A DNA stretch of 64,000 nucleotides from Sphingomonas sp. S-NIH.Pt15_0812 (GTDB lineage: Bacteria > Pseudomonadota > Alphaproteobacteria > Sphingomonadales > Sphingomonadaceae). Under the pieces are notes generated by a model. It was not told the DNA's origin. It made no database searches and saw nothing but the letters and a program-made list of their open reading frames with translations. The stretch is from positions 62,001 to 126,000 of the forward strand of contig NZ_QLJH01000004.1 of NCBI RefSeq assembly GCF_003951315.1. Reading direction: 5' to 3'. The translations under genes and the position numbers were made by a program. Of this stretch, positions 8,659 to 18,323 are shown piece after piece (position 1 is the first letter of the stretch; each line of letters begins with the position of its first letter).

Positions 8659-9537
8659 ATGACTGATACCCGCGTACCCAGCCGCGTCTTTCCGCGCGCC
8701 AGCCAGGATGCCGAAAGCGCCAAGACCGTCGTCTCGACGCCGCAGACCGAAAATCCGGCCTATCGCCTCGCCTTCCAGGACATGGATTTCCTGCTGCGCG
8801 AGGACCTTCGCCCCGTCCGCTTCCAGCTCGAACTGCTGAAGGCGCAGTTGACGCTGGACGAGGCCCGGATCGCCTCCACCTTCGTCTTCTACGGTTCGGC
8901 GCGTATCCCGGAGCCGGCCAAGGCCCATGCGCTGCTGGAGATGGCCAGCGACGACAAGAGCCGCCGGATCGCCGAGCGGCTGGTCGAGAAGAGCCGCTAT
9001 TATGACGTCGCGCGCGAACTGGCGCAGATCACCAGCCGCCTGCCGCGCGACGAGGCCGGGCGGCGGCACTTCGTCGTCTGCTCGGGCGGCGGCCCCTCGA
9101 TCATGGAGGCGGCGAATCGCGGCGCGGCGGATGTCGGCGCGGAGTCGATCGGGCTCAACATCGTGCTGCCGCATGAGCAGGCCCCCAACCCCTATGTCAC
9201 CCCGTCGCTGTCGCTCCAGTTCCACTATTTCGCGCTGCGCAAGATGCACTTCCTGCTCCATGCCCGCGCGCTGGCGGCCTTCCCCGGCGGCTTCGGCACG
9301 TTCGACGAGCTGTTCGAGCTGCTGACGCTGATCCAGACCGGCAAGATCGAGCCGATCCCGGTGCTGCTGGTCGGCCGCGCCTTCTGGGAGCGGGTCATCA
9401 ATTTCGAGGCGCTGGTCGAAGAGGGCGTGGTGTCCGAACGCGATCTCGGCATCTTCACCTATGTCGAGACCGCCGAGGAGGCGTGGGACGTGGTGCGCCG
9501 CTTCTACGACGAGCGGGCGGCGCGCGCCGAGGCGTGA
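8659..9537 (+). CDS. LOG family (TIGR00730-type) nucleotide 5'-monophosphate phosphoribohydrolase-like protein
   Basis: A 292-residue Rossmann-fold protein with the two LOG-family signatures: CSGGGPSIMEAANRGA and FPGGFGTFDELFE. Characterised relatives cleave the N-glycosidic bond of nucleoside monophosphates (AMP or cytokinin nucleotides); older annotation as lysine decarboxylase is not supported by activity data. The protein is longer than the plain 190-200 residue members because of an N-terminal extension of about 90 residues, which is common for this subgroup. It stands alone, 42 bases after the lipoprotein gene, and is followed by a terminator-like hairpin. Confidence 0.88.
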   Translation: MTDTRVPSRVFPRASQDAESAKTVVSTPQTENPAYRLAFQDMDFLLREDLRPVRFQLELLKAQLTLDEARIASTFVFYGSARIPEPAKAHALLEMASDDKSRRIAERLVEKSRYYDVARELAQITSRLPRDEAGRRHFVVCSGGGPSIMEAANRGAADVGAESIGLNIVLPHEQAPNPYVTPSLSLQFHYFALRKMHFLLHARALAAFPGGFGTFDELFELLTLIQTGKIEPIPVLLVGRAFWERVINFEALVEEGVVSERDLGIFTYVETAEEAWDVVRRFYDERAARAEA

Positions 9538-9544
9538 AAATTTC

Positions 9545-9571
9545 CGGCGGGGGAAGGAAACTCTCCCGCCG
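9545..9571 (+). terminator. Terminator-like hairpin
   Basis: CGGCGGG (9545-9551) pairs with CCCGCCG (9565-9571), extended by a GT wobble and two further pairs, just after the LOG-family gene. No T-run follows. Confidence 0.5.
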
Positions 9572-9641
9572 CACAGCCATTCATGACAAATAGTTCATGT
9601 TACCGGCCGAGACAGGCCGGGACTGTGCAGGAGATGATGTC

Positions 9642-10103
9642 ATGACCCGCTTTACCCTTCCCGCAATGCTGCTCGCCGGCCTGGCAGCCGGTGCCGCCTT
9701 CGCCGCGCCCGCCCAGCCGGGCGTCGAGCATCGCACCCGGATCACGCATAGCAGCGGCCCGGTGGAGGCCGCCTATCGCGGCCGGGTCGACATCACCCAT
9801 CGCCAGCTCGGCGCGGCGACGCCGGGTGGCCGCCCCTCGACGCTGCGCTGCCTGTGGAGCGCGAACGTCACCGTCGATCGCGCTGCGACCAGCGCGTCGG
9901 GCCTGACGCTGGCGCGCTCGGTCGATGGCGGCCCCGCGATCGCAGGGCATCGCGCCGGCTGGTGCGACACCCATCGCGAGTCGATCGCGCAGGAGGTGGC
10001 GCGCCGCACCGACCAGCTTCGCTCCCATGTCGAGGTGCTGGCGGCGGAGGATCACGCCGTGCTTCGTGCCGAGCTCGACCGGGCGGCGACGCGCACCGGA
10101 TGA
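9642..10103 (+). CDS. Secreted protein of unknown function
   Basis: A 153-residue protein with a clear signal peptide (MTRFTLPAMLLAGLAAGAAFA, cleavage near AFA-AP). The mature part has two cysteines (LRCLWSANV and AGWCDTHR) that could form a disulfide, and an acidic-basic helical C-terminus. I do not recognise a family. The start follows AGGAG seven bases upstream. Its stop codon overlaps the start of the TorF-type porin gene (ATGA), so the two are translated together and probably act in the same envelope process. Confidence 0.75.
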   Translation: MTRFTLPAMLLAGLAAGAAFAAPAQPGVEHRTRITHSSGPVEAAYRGRVDITHRQLGAATPGGRPSTLRCLWSANVTVDRAATSASGLTLARSVDGGPAIAGHRAGWCDTHRESIAQEVARRTDQLRSHVEVLAAEDHAVLRAELDRAATRTG

Positions 10104-10864
10104 CGCACTGGACGATGATGGCCGGGGTGGTGCTGCTGGCGCTGCCCCGCATGGCGGCGGCGCAGGACAGCATCACCGATCCGCCCAGCGCGGGGCCACG
10201 AATCCAGGCCGGCCTGTCGGTCGCCACCGACGAACGCCGACGCGGCCTGAGCTGGAGCGGCGGACGCGCCGTGGTGGCGGGCGAAGCCTCGGCGACGATC
10301 GGCGCGGTGACGGGTGCGGCGCGGGTCACGTCGCTGCGGGGCAGTGCGCGGGCGGACGGGGCGGATGCGGTCGCCGATCTGTCGCTGACCGGCGGCATCG
10401 ATGCGGGCGGCGTCCGGATCGAGGCGGGCGGCGTGGCGCATCTGTTCGGCGGCGCGGGCAGGCGAATGGATTATGGCGAACTGTCCCTGGCGGCACGCTA
10501 TGCCTTCGGCCCCGCGCAGTTCGACGCCGGCATCGACTATGCGCCCGATCAGGCGGCGATCGGTGGCGATAATGCCTATCTCCATGCGGGCACCAGCGCC
10601 GGGATACCGGGCACGCCCTGGACCGTGCTGGGGTCGGTCGGCCGGTCGATCGGCGGCGGCTCCCCCGATCCGCGCGTGGATCGCCTGCGACCGGGCGGCG
10701 CCTATAGCGACTGGCGGGTCGGCGTGGAGCATATCCGGGGGCCGCTGGTGCTGGGGCTGACCTATGCGGGCACGGACCTGTCGGACGATCGCCTCCCCTC
10801 GCGCTTCGCCGACCGCGCGAACAGCGGCGACCGACTGACGGCCTCGGCGCGGGTAAGCTTCTGA
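10100..10864 (+). CDS. TorF-family putative porin (Gcw_chp)
   Basis: A 254-residue protein with a signal peptide (ending MAAAQD) and a series of amphipathic strands. The opening of the mature part, AGLSVATDERRRGLSWSGG, is the signature of the TorF/Gcw_chp family of small outer-membrane barrels, and the C-terminus ends in the aromatic strand LTASARVSF. Such proteins are usually assigned as porins of unknown specificity. The ATG overlaps the stop of the preceding secreted protein. Family assignment is good; substrate unknown. Confidence 0.82.
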   Translation: MTHWTMMAGVVLLALPRMAAAQDSITDPPSAGPRIQAGLSVATDERRRGLSWSGGRAVVAGEASATIGAVTGAARVTSLRGSARADGADAVADLSLTGGIDAGGVRIEAGGVAHLFGGAGRRMDYGELSLAARYAFGPAQFDAGIDYAPDQAAIGGDNAYLHAGTSAGIPGTPWTVLGSVGRSIGGGSPDPRVDRLRPGGAYSDWRVGVEHIRGPLVLGLTYAGTDLSDDRLPSRFADRANSGDRLTASARVSF

Positions 10865-11274
10865 CGGCGGTTCGCAGCCGGCCGTAAGGCGGAGGTCGGC
10901 GCGAACACCCAAGGCGTTTCGGTTGGGCCCGTTGCGGTGCGCCTGGCCGTCATTCCGGTAAAGACGAAACCGCCGCCGAGGCCCTTATGGCATCCCGGCC
11001 GAACCGGAACCTTTGCGAAAGTCCGAAAGGCTCGTGCTCCTGCGAACGCAGGAGCCTAGAGCCAAGCAGAACGACGATGGGTGGTGCGTGTGACCCTGGG
11101 CTCCTGCATTCGCAGGAGCACGGCAGGGACTGTAGCACGGGGACCGCCATGGGCGAGGCGGCCGGATTTCTACGCCTTTCGCAGAGGCACGGCTCCTGTG
11201 GGGACGGTATGGCCCCAGCACCACGACGCCCGACACCTTTCCACGTCGCCGCGACTGCGCGTGAACTTTCAGCC
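10865..11274. other. 410-bp gap between convergent genes, holding a repeat
   Basis: The only recognisable content is a complete 90-bp family A repeat (11034-11123) with a flank containing CCTTTGCGAAAG. No gene is supported. Confidence 0.6.
11034..11123. repeat. Repeat family A, copy 1 (90 bp)
   Basis: Two self-complementary modules, GTGCTCCTGCGAACGCAGGAGC and GCTCCTGCATTCGCAGGAGCAC in short form, face each other across a core containing AGAGCCAAGCAGAACGACG. The element ends are inverted copies of each other. Copies of identical length occur at 24584 and 45615. Confidence 0.85.
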
Positions 11275-11979
11275 TTATTCCGACCGCGCGCCCTTGCGGG
11301 CCGCCTCCGGATCGACCGACGGCGCGCCGGATGCGGGCGTGCCGGTATTGGCGATGTCGCCCGTCTCGCCGCGCCGGTCGGTCTCGACCTTCTCGGTCGC
11401 GGCCGCCGTGTTGCCGCCGGTGTCGGCCGCCGCCTTCTCCGCACCTGGGGCCGGCGCGGCGGGGAGCGGCAGGTTGGACCCTTGCGCGTTCAGATAGGCG
11501 ATGACGTTGGCGCGGTCCTGGGGGTTGGACAGGCCGGCGAAGGTCATCTTGGTGCCGGGCGCGAACTTGCGCGGGCTGGTCAGCCACGCGTTCATATTGT
11601 CGAAATTCCACTTGCCGCCGACCGACTTCAGCGCGTCGGAAAAGGCGAAGCCGCCCTTGCCCTGCGCGATCGCCTCGCCCAGCGTGGCGTAGAGGTTCGG
11701 ACCCACGCCATTCGCCCCGCCCTGGTTGACGGTGTGGCAGGCGGCGCATTTCTTGAAGACTTCCGCACCCTTGGCGACGTCGGCGGTGGGCAGCAGCGAG
11801 GCGATCGCGACCTCGGGGGCACCGCCGCCGGCGCCCGCTTCCTCGACCCCCTCGATCGGATAGCCCATCTTCTCCGGGCGATGGCCCTCGAAGATCATGC
11901 CGCCGACGATCGCGGTTCCGAGCGCGATGCCCGCCGCGCCGAGCGCCCAACCTGCGATCGTGTTGGTCTTCAGGTCCAT
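11275..11979 (-). CDS. Membrane-anchored c-type cytochrome (CycM-like)
   Basis: A 234-residue protein with an uncleaved N-terminal membrane anchor (about 10-30), a class I cytochrome c domain with heme motif CAACH at 78-82 and a Met ligand at M145 (GTKMTF), and a low-complexity Ala/Gly/Glu-rich C-terminal tail of about 65 residues. This is the layout of CycM/cytochrome c552 electron carriers that connect the bc1 complex to a terminal oxidase in alphaproteobacteria. The long tail is not needed for function in relatives and its role is unclear. It is divergent from prephenate dehydratase. Confidence 0.9.
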   Translation of the reverse strand: MDLKTNTIAGWALGAAGIALGTAIVGGMIFEGHRPEKMGYPIEGVEEAGAGGGAPEVAIASLLPTADVAKGAEVFKKCAACHTVNQGGANGVGPNLYATLGEAIAQGKGGFAFSDALKSVGGKWNFDNMNAWLTSPRKFAPGTKMTFAGLSNPQDRANVIAYLNAQGSNLPLPAAPAPGAEKAAADTGGNTAAATEKVETDRRGETGDIANTGTPASGAPSVDPEAARKGARSE

Positions 11980-12079
11980 ATCCGCCCCAGTTTTTATTTG
12001 GCCTGACTGTAGGAAAGCATCGCCGCCACCGCAAGCGGCGCTTGATCCCCGCAGCGCCGGCGGTCAAACGCGGGCGGTC

Positions 12080-12970
12080 ATGCAGAATTTCGCCGCTCCC
12101 GCCCAGGCGCTCGTCGCCGCGATGTACGAAGCCGCCGCCGCCGCCCCCGAACGCGCCGTCGCCTTCCAGGGCGCGCCCGGCGCCAACAGCCATGCCGCCG
12201 CGCGCGCCGCCTTTCCGGACGGCCTGCCGCTGCCCTGTTTCGACTTCGCCGATGCGCTGGACGCGGTGAAGGAGGGGCGCGCCGACTGCGCCGTGATCCC
12301 GATCGAGAATTCGCTGCACGGCCGCGTCGCCGACATGCATTTCCTGCTGCCCGAATCGGGGCTGGTCATCACCGGCGAGCATTTCCTGCCGATCCGCCAC
12401 ACGCTGATGGGCCTGGGGCCGATGGCGGGGGTGCGCCAGGCGATGAGCCATCCGCAGGCGCTGGGCCAGTGCCGCCACTGGCTGCGCGCGCATGGCATCG
12501 CGCCGGTCGCCTATCCGGACACGGCCGGCGCGGCGGCGATGGTGCGCGAGCTTAGCGATCCGGCGGTCGCCGCACTCGCCCCGCCCGGCGCCGCCGAACT
12601 CTACGGGCTGGAGGTGCTGGCCAGCGACATCGCGGATGCCGACCACAACACCACCCGCTTCGTCACGCTGGCGCGCGGCGGCCGGCCGCCGCTGGGCGAC
12701 GGCCCCTGGATGACGACGCTGATCTTCGAGGTGAAGAACGTACCCGCCGCGCTCTACAAGGCGATGGGCGGCTTCGCGACCAATGGCGTCAACATGACCA
12801 AGCTGGAAAGCTACCAGCGCGGCGGCAATTTCGTCGCCACCGAATTCTATGCCGATATCGAGGGGAAGCCGGGCGATGCCGGCGTCGACCGTGCCATCGA
12901 GGAACTGGGCTTCCACTCCAAATGGGTGCGGCTGCTCGGCACCTATCGCCAGGCGCGGGCGCGCGGCTGA
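12080..12970 (+). CDS. pheA: Prephenate dehydratase
   Basis: A 296-residue monofunctional enzyme turning prephenate into phenylpyruvate in phenylalanine synthesis. It has the catalytic TRF motif (192-194, in HNTTRFVTL), the NSLHG segment near 78 and a C-terminal ACT regulatory domain from about 210 with the ligand-binding segment TKLES. The ATG at 12080 was chosen because a longer frame would run back into the divergent cytochrome gene; a GTG one codon upstream is also possible. Phenylalanine feedback inhibition through the ACT domain is expected from the family. Confidence 0.93.
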   Translation: MQNFAAPAQALVAAMYEAAAAAPERAVAFQGAPGANSHAAARAAFPDGLPLPCFDFADALDAVKEGRADCAVIPIENSLHGRVADMHFLLPESGLVITGEHFLPIRHTLMGLGPMAGVRQAMSHPQALGQCRHWLRAHGIAPVAYPDTAGAAAMVRELSDPAVAALAPPGAAELYGLEVLASDIADADHNTTRFVTLARGGRPPLGDGPWMTTLIFEVKNVPAALYKAMGGFATNGVNMTKLESYQRGGNFVATEFYADIEGKPGDAGVDRAIEELGFHSKWVRLLGTYRQARARG

Positions 12971-12979
12971 CCGGACGCC

Positions 12980-14203
12980 TCAGAACAGGGTCCAGTCGAT
13001 CGCCGCGCGCAGCACCACGACCAGCGCGTCCGGCCGGTCGCGGACGCCGCCGGGCCGGCGGACATATTGCACGTCGGGCTGGAGCCGCAGGAACGACGTG
13101 ACCCGGTCGGCATAGGTCAGTTCGATGGTCGATTCCGCCCTGGCGAGCGGCGACGCCTGGGGGGGATTGCCGCGACGATAATGGCTGCTCAGCGCGCCGC
13201 TGGAGGCGCCGAGCGACACCAGGCTGTCCGGCCGGCCGGCCACCACGCCCTGCCCGGTCACGCCCGCTTGCCAGCCGCCGGCAAAGGGGGTGGTCCGCCC
13301 GTCCGACAGGCCCATGCGCCCGAACGCCCGCCAATGGCCCGGCGCATCCGCCGTCCCCGCCAGATCCCGTTCCACCAGCAGATAGACTCCGTGCGACGTC
13401 GCGCGGCCGTCGGCGACGGTGACGCCGGGCGGGGCGATCCGGGGCTGCGACCGCGTATAGCTCCAGCCGCCGAGCGCCACCGAGGTGCGGCCCTGCCAAC
13501 CCGCCTCCGCGACCAGCAGCGCGGTCCGCGGACCGTCATCGGCGATGCCGCGCGGCGCCCGCACGACCGCCGCCTGGGCATAGGCCCGGCCACCGTCCGC
13601 CCGCGCCGGACCCGTGGCGCGCAGCCGGACCGCCAGCGCGGTCTGCGGAAAGATCGACGGACCATTGGGCCCGGTCGACGCCAGTTCCGACCCGATGCCG
13701 AAGGCCGGCGCGATCAGCGGCGCGGCCGCGTCATTATGGTAGAATTCGCTGTTCAGGTCATAGCGCCCGACCAGCAGCGACAGCCGGTCGCCGGCGAAGC
13801 TCTGCTGCACCCAGGCCTGGAACAGCCGCGTCTGGTTGTCGGACACCTCCGAATTGTCGACGCCCTGCAAGGTGTTGGCGATGTTGTTGGCCCGGCCGCC
13901 CTTGGCATTGAGCACATCGACCATGGCGGTCATGCCACGCCAGCCGGCGACCCGCTCCAGATCCGCCGCGACGACCAGATCGACGATGTCCATGTAGCGG
14001 ACGCCGCGCTGGGACCGGTTCCGCCCCGCCGCCACCGCGACCACATCGCCCTTATAGCCGATGGCGGCGGTCACGGGCGGCGGCGCGGCGGCGGCCGGTT
14101 CGGCGTCCACGACGGGGTCCGGCCCCGGCATCGCCCATGCGGCTGGGGAGAGACCCGCCAGGAGACAGCAGGCGGACCAGCCGATCCAAGGGATCACGCG
14201 CAT
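12980..14203 (-). CDS. OprB-family carbohydrate-type porin
   Basis: A 407-residue exported protein (signal ending AAWAMP) whose mature sequence has OprB features: an N-terminal region with GYKGDVVAVAAGG-like strands, then the typical segment DVLNAKGGRANNIANTLQGVDN and LFQAWVQQSF, and a barrel ending in ALVVVLRAAIDWTLF with the C-terminal phenylalanine. OprB porins admit sugars, although specificity is not predictable here. A good site GGGGAGGAG precedes the ATG, 14 bases after cheW, so it is the third gene of the chemoreceptor operon. That association is unusual. Confidence 0.8.
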   Translation of the reverse strand: MRVIPWIGWSACCLLAGLSPAAWAMPGPDPVVDAEPAAAAPPPVTAAIGYKGDVVAVAAGRNRSQRGVRYMDIVDLVVAADLERVAGWRGMTAMVDVLNAKGGRANNIANTLQGVDNSEVSDNQTRLFQAWVQQSFAGDRLSLLVGRYDLNSEFYHNDAAAPLIAPAFGIGSELASTGPNGPSIFPQTALAVRLRATGPARADGGRAYAQAAVVRAPRGIADDGPRTALLVAEAGWQGRTSVALGGWSYTRSQPRIAPPGVTVADGRATSHGVYLLVERDLAGTADAPGHWRAFGRMGLSDGRTTPFAGGWQAGVTGQGVVAGRPDSLVSLGASSGALSSHYRRGNPPQASPLARAESTIELTYADRVTSFLRLQPDVQYVRRPGGVRDRPDALVVVLRAAIDWTLF

Positions 14204-14217
14204 CGCGTCTCCTCCCC

Positions 14218-14694
14218 TCAGGCCGCGCGGAGCGACGGCATGGCCCCCGCCCCCTGCGCGGCGAGCACGGCAGGCAGGTCGAGCAGGCCGACCAGCCCGT
14301 CCTCCTGGCGCAGCATCGCCTGGAGCCCCGCCGCGCCGGTGATCCCGCCGACGCCGGGTGGCGGCTCGACCGCATCCGCCGCCACGACGGCGATCTCGCA
14401 CACCGTATCCACGACCAGCCCGATCTCGAACGGCGCGGCGGCGGTGCCGGGCAGTTCGACGACCAGCAACCGGGTCAGCGCGGTCGGCGGCACGGCGGCA
14501 AGGCCTAGGCAGCGGCGGAGATCGGCCATCGGCAGCGATCGTCCCCGCACATCGGTCAGCCCGATCAGCCAGTCTGGTGCGCCCGGCAGGCGGAAGCCGG
14601 GCCGATGCTCGAGGATCTCGCGGACCATGGCGACCGGCAGCGCGTACCGATCCTCGCCCATCGCGAAGACGATGACGGTCAGGTCGCCGCTCAT
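14218..14694 (-). CDS. cheW: CheW-like chemotaxis coupling protein
   Basis: A 158-residue single CheW domain with the usual opening ([24 protein letters not shown]) and the [18 protein letters not shown] strand-loop that binds receptors and CheA. The start overlaps the chemoreceptor stop (ATGA), so it is translationally coupled to it. CheW links receptors to the CheA kinase; no cheA, cheY, cheB or cheR is in the window. A dedicated receptor-CheW pair with a porin suggests one specific sensory input feeding a kinase encoded elsewhere. Confidence 0.88.
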   Translation of the reverse strand: MSGDLTVIVFAMGEDRYALPVAMVREILEHRPGFRLPGAPDWLIGLTDVRGRSLPMADLRRCLGLAAVPPTALTRLLVVELPGTAAAPFEIGLVVDTVCEIAVVAADAVEPPPGVGGITGAAGLQAMLRQEDGLVGLLDLPAVLAAQGAGAMPSLRAA

Positions 14695-16475
14695 GCCGCG
14701 CGTCCGAAGCTGGCATCCTCTCGGTCGCCGCCGCCCTGGGTCAGGTCGAGCGCATAGCCGCGCGCCCGCGCCTGTTGCTGGGCGGGGGTGGCCCCGGCCG
14801 GCTTGACCAGCGGCACGGCGGCGACGGTCGGCGCGGGACGCGGCGCGGCGGGCGCGGACAGTCCGTGCGTATCGACCCGGAAATAGGCGATGGTCCGCTG
14901 CAACTCGCCGGCCTGCCCCGCCAGCGCCTCGGAGGTGGCGCTGATCTGCTCGGAGGCGGAGGCGTTCTGCTGCGTCACCTGGTCGAGCTGCTGGATCGCC
15001 TCGTTGATCTGGCTGGCGCCGACATCCTGCTCGCGGCAGGCGGCGCTGATCTCGGCGACCAGTTCGGCGGTGCGGCGGATATCGGGCACCAATCGGGTCA
15101 GCATCTCGCCCGCCTGGGTCGCCGCGGCCACCGTGTCGCTGGACACCGCGCCGATCTCGGCGGCGGCGACCTGGCTGCGCTCGGCCAGCTTGCGGACCTC
15201 GGCGGCCACCACCGCGAAGCCGCGGCCATGTTCACCGGCCCGCGCCGCCTCGACCGCCGCGTTCAGCGCCAGCAGGTCGGTCTGGCGAGCGATTTCCTGG
15301 ACGATGCCGATCTTGTCGGCGATGGTCCGCATCGCGATCACCGCCTTGTTGACGGCGACGCCGCTTTCCTCGGCATCGAGCGAGGACTGGCGCGCGATCT
15401 TCTCGGTCTGGGCGGCGTTGTCGGCATTCTGTTTGATGTTGGCGGCCATCTGCTCCATCGAGGCGGAGGCCTCTTCGGCGGCGGCGGCCTGTTCGGTCGC
15501 GCCCTGCGACACCTGCTCGGACGAGGAGGAGAGCTGCTGGCTGCCCGATGCGACGCTGCCCGCCGCCTCGGTCGCGCCGCCGACGACACCGCGCAGCCGC
15601 TCGACCATCATCTTCAGCGCCTGGCCCAGCTTGTCGCGATCCGACAGCGGCTGGTAGTCGACGGTCAGGTCGCCCTTCGCGATCGTCTCCGCCAGCGCGG
15701 CCGAGCCGCGCAGCGTATCGGTCATCCGGTTGACGGTATCGACCAGGTCGCGAATCTCATCGTTCGAAGTGACCTCCAGCCGCTGGTCGAGATCGCCGAC
15801 CGCCACCGCCCGCAGCGCCACCGACACGCGTTCCAGACCCCGCGAGACCAGCCGGCCGATCCAGGTCGCGCCGGCGATCGCCGCGATCAGCGCCATGGCG
15901 GCGACGATCAACAGGGTCGTACGGGCATTGGCATAGAGCGCGTCGCCGGCGGCGTCCGCCGCCTTCATCTCGCCGCGCTGCTTCTGGACGATATTGTCGA
16001 CGATCTCGCCAGTGCGATCCGCCGCCGCCTTGGCGGACCCCATGGAGATGGCGCTGGCCGCCGCCGTCTGGCCATTGGCGGCCAGCCCCAGCGCCTTGTC
16101 CGCCTCGGACTTATAGACTTCCCAATGGCGCTTGGCATCGATGTAGAGCGGCCGGTCGCTGTCGTCCGCCTTGGCGATCGCCGTCTCGATCACCTCGTCG
16201 GCTCGCAGCCGCTGGCGCTTGAGTTCGGCCCCTTCGCGTTCGAGCGCGGCGGCATCCCGGGCCAGGGACTGGTTCTTCTCCGCGACCACCGCTGACGTGG
16301 TGGCGTCGTTGAACTGCTGCACGCGGTCGAGATCGGTGGCTGGGCCGTCGACCATATCGCTCATCGCCCCGTTCAGGGTCGACAGGCGCGATAGCCCGAA
16401 GCCGACGATCGCCGCCAACATCAGCAGCACGACCGCAAAGGTCACCGCCAATTTCATCGTGATGGTTGCTCGCAT
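14691..16475 (-). CDS. Methyl-accepting chemotaxis protein
   Basis: A 594-residue chemoreceptor. Membrane segments at about 8-28 and 186-206 enclose a periplasmic helical domain of the four-helix-bundle type; a HAMP region follows (about 208-310), then the cytoplasmic signalling domain with the invariant hairpin tip [20 protein letters not shown]. Conserved methylation-helix glutamines/glutamates flank the tip. The C-terminus is a 50-residue proline/alanine-rich tail without a visible CheR/CheB docking pentapeptide. The start [11 protein letters not shown] was chosen to put the first membrane helix at the N-terminus. It heads the operon with cheW and the OprB porin. Ligand unknown. Confidence 0.93.
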   Translation of the reverse strand: MRATITMKLAVTFAVVLLMLAAIVGFGLSRLSTLNGAMSDMVDGPATDLDRVQQFNDATTSAVVAEKNQSLARDAAALEREGAELKRQRLRADEVIETAIAKADDSDRPLYIDAKRHWEVYKSEADKALGLAANGQTAAASAISMGSAKAAADRTGEIVDNIVQKQRGEMKAADAAGDALYANARTTLLIVAAMALIAAIAGATWIGRLVSRGLERVSVALRAVAVGDLDQRLEVTSNDEIRDLVDTVNRMTDTLRGSAALAETIAKGDLTVDYQPLSDRDKLGQALKMMVERLRGVVGGATEAAGSVASGSQQLSSSSEQVSQGATEQAAAAEEASASMEQMAANIKQNADNAAQTEKIARQSSLDAEESGVAVNKAVIAMRTIADKIGIVQEIARQTDLLALNAAVEAARAGEHGRGFAVVAAEVRKLAERSQVAAAEIGAVSSDTVAAATQAGEMLTRLVPDIRRTAELVAEISAACREQDVGASQINEAIQQLDQVTQQNASASEQISATSEALAGQAGELQRTIAYFRVDTHGLSAPAAPRPAPTVAAVPLVKPAGATPAQQQARARGYALDLTQGGGDREDASFGRAA

Positions 16476-16787
16476 GGTTATAGTCGCTCCGTCGCACTGG
16501 ATTGATTCACATCGAAGGGCCGGCAAAGGGCGCGATCGATCATCGGTGCGACGAACCGTCAGATCGGCGCACCGCAAATCACATCACGTCAATAGATTTC
16601 ATCGATCCGTCACACGATGCTGCGTTCAGCCTCCTCGTGATTCAGATAGGGAGTTACTTTATGCAATCATTTGAAATTGCCACATTTTGCCATGATCTTG
16701 CAAGTTATGCCGATTTGGCCATTCACCTCTTAGGATCATGTCGACCGTCTTTTATCCCACCTCATGTTAATGTATGTTTTATTTAAT

Positions 16788-16811
16788 GGACACGGTCTGA
16801 TAACCATGTCC
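16788..16811. promoter_or_regulatory. Inverted repeat upstream of mntH (distal)
   Basis: GGACACGGT and ACCATGTCC are inverted copies with one mismatch, separated by 6 bases, in the AT-rich region. Could be an operator or a transcript hairpin. Confidence 0.4.
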
Positions 16812-16876
16812 TCTAGCCGAAATCAGGAATAATCTACTCGATCATGCCAACGGCCCGGCAATCCAGACCCGGAATC

Positions 16877-16915
16877 GCGGCATGATCTGCCGACCGGTCA
16901 GGCAGATTATGCCGC
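16877..16915. promoter_or_regulatory. Long inverted repeat upstream of mntH (proximal), candidate metal-responsive operator
   Basis: GCGGCATGATCTGCC (16877-16891) and GGCAGATTATGCCGC (16901-16915) are inverted copies with a single mismatch, spaced by 9 bases. It ends 70 bases before the mntH start. Manganese-responsive Mur or MntR control is expected for mntH, but the sequence does not match a site I know with confidence. Confidence 0.55.
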
Positions 16916-16985
16916 CAGCCGTTGATCCATCGGAAAAGGTCGCGCCCCGCCACCTTGCCGGGCGTCGTGCGTTGCGGCAGGGTTC

Positions 16986-18314
16986 ATGCCCATGCCCCCA
17001 TCCACCGCGCCGATCCCGCGCGCCACACCCGCCCGCTCGCTGGGCGACAGCCACCGAACGATCCGCGTGCCGCAAGGCGCCGGATTCTGGCGGCGTTTCC
17101 TGGCCTTTGCCGGCCCCGGCTACCTGGTCGCGGTCGGCTATATGGACCCTGGCAACTGGGCGACCGACATCGCCGGTGGCTCCGCCTTCGGCTATGCCCT
17201 GCTATCGGTCGTGCTGCTGTCGAACCTGATGGCGATCGTCCTGCAAGCGCTGTCGGCGCGACTCGGCATCGGCGCGGGGCTCGACCTGGCGCAGGCGTGC
17301 CGCGCGCACTATTCGCGGCCGGTCACGATCGCATTGTGGCTGCTCTGCGAGATCGCGATCATCGCCTGCGACCTGGCGGAGGTGCTGGGCACGGCCATCG
17401 CGCTCAAGCTGCTGTTCGGCCTGCCGCTGGTCTGGGGCGTGCTGGTGACGGCGGCGGACGTCTTCCTGGTACTGGCGCTGCAACGCTTCGGCTTCCGCAA
17501 GCTGGAGGCGTTCATCATCGCGCTGCTCGGCATCATCGCCGGCTGCTTCGTCTACGAACTGATGCTCGCCAAGCCGGACATGGGCGGCATCCTGACCGGG
17601 CTGGTGCCGACCAGCCAGATCGTCACCAACCCAGCGATGCTGTACCTGGCGATCGGCATCCTGGGCGCGACGGTGATGCCGCACAATCTCTACCTCCATT
17701 CCTCGATCGTGCAGACCCGCGCGCATGGCGAGGATGCGGCCGGACGGCGCGAAGCGGCGACCATGGCGACGATCGACAGCACGGTCGCGCTGGGCCTCGC
17801 CTTCTTCATCAACGCCGCGATCCTGATCCTGGCGGCGGCGACCTTCCACAGCAGCGGCCGCACCGACGTGGCGGAGATCGACCAGGCCTATCGCCTGCTC
17901 GCGCCGTCGCTGGGCGTGGGGGCGGCCAGCGTGGTGTTCGCGGTGGCGCTGCTCGCCTCGGGCCAGAACAGCACGATCACCGGCACGCTCGCCGGGCAGA
18001 TCGTGATGGAGGGCTTCCTGAACCTGCGCCTGCCCGTCTGGCTGCGGCGGCTGGTCACGCGCGCGCTGGCGATCGTGCCGGCGGTGATCGTGGTCGGCGC
18101 CGCCGGCGATGCGGGCGCGACCAAGCTCCTGGTGCTGAGCCAGGTGATCCTCAGCCTGCAACTCCCCTTCGCGGTGGTGCCGCTGGTCCGCTTCACCGGC
18201 AGCCGGACGATCATGGGCGAACTCGCCAGCCCCGCCTGGCTGCGCGTGCTGGCCTGGGGGATCACGGGGGTCATCATCGCGCTCAACGTCACGCTGCTTT
18301 ACGGAATGTTGTGA
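16986..18314 (+). CDS. mntH: Nramp-family Mn2+/Fe2+ transporter
   Basis: A 442-residue membrane protein with about 11 helices. The two unwound metal-binding helices are visible: DPGNWATDI in helix 1 (metal ligands Asp and Asn) and [10 protein letters not shown] in helix 6 (metal-ligand Met). This is the proton-coupled divalent metal importer MntH. The hydrophilic N-terminus of about 35 residues is slightly long but usual for proteobacterial members; a second ATG two codons later is possible. It is preceded by a strong dyad and followed after 82 bases by the glycogen locus. Confidence 0.93.
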   Translation: MPMPPSTAPIPRATPARSLGDSHRTIRVPQGAGFWRRFLAFAGPGYLVAVGYMDPGNWATDIAGGSAFGYALLSVVLLSNLMAIVLQALSARLGIGAGLDLAQACRAHYSRPVTIALWLLCEIAIIACDLAEVLGTAIALKLLFGLPLVWGVLVTAADVFLVLALQRFGFRKLEAFIIALLGIIAGCFVYELMLAKPDMGGILTGLVPTSQIVTNPAMLYLAIGILGATVMPHNLYLHSSIVQTRAHGEDAAGRREAATMATIDSTVALGLAFFINAAILILAAATFHSSGRTDVAEIDQAYRLLAPSLGVGAASVVFAVALLASGQNSTITGTLAGQIVMEGFLNLRLPVWLRRLVTRALAIVPAVIVVGAAGDAGATKLLVLSQVILSLQLPFAVVPLVRFTGSRTIMGELASPAWLRVLAWGITGVIIALNVTLLYGML

Positions 18315-18323
18315 TCCCGCCGC

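Larger units (their letters stand above)
16476..16985. other. AT-rich divergent control region, chemoreceptor / mntH
   Basis: 510 bases without a credible gene. From about 16560 to 16860 the composition is much richer in A and T than anywhere else nearby. It contains two dyads, described separately. An open frame of 94 codons (16502-16786) has no protein-like features. Confidence 0.6.

Noticed and set aside
16502..16786. A 94-codon plus-strand frame in the AT-rich region before mntH
   Set aside because: No ribosome site, mixed third-position bases and no recognisable protein features.
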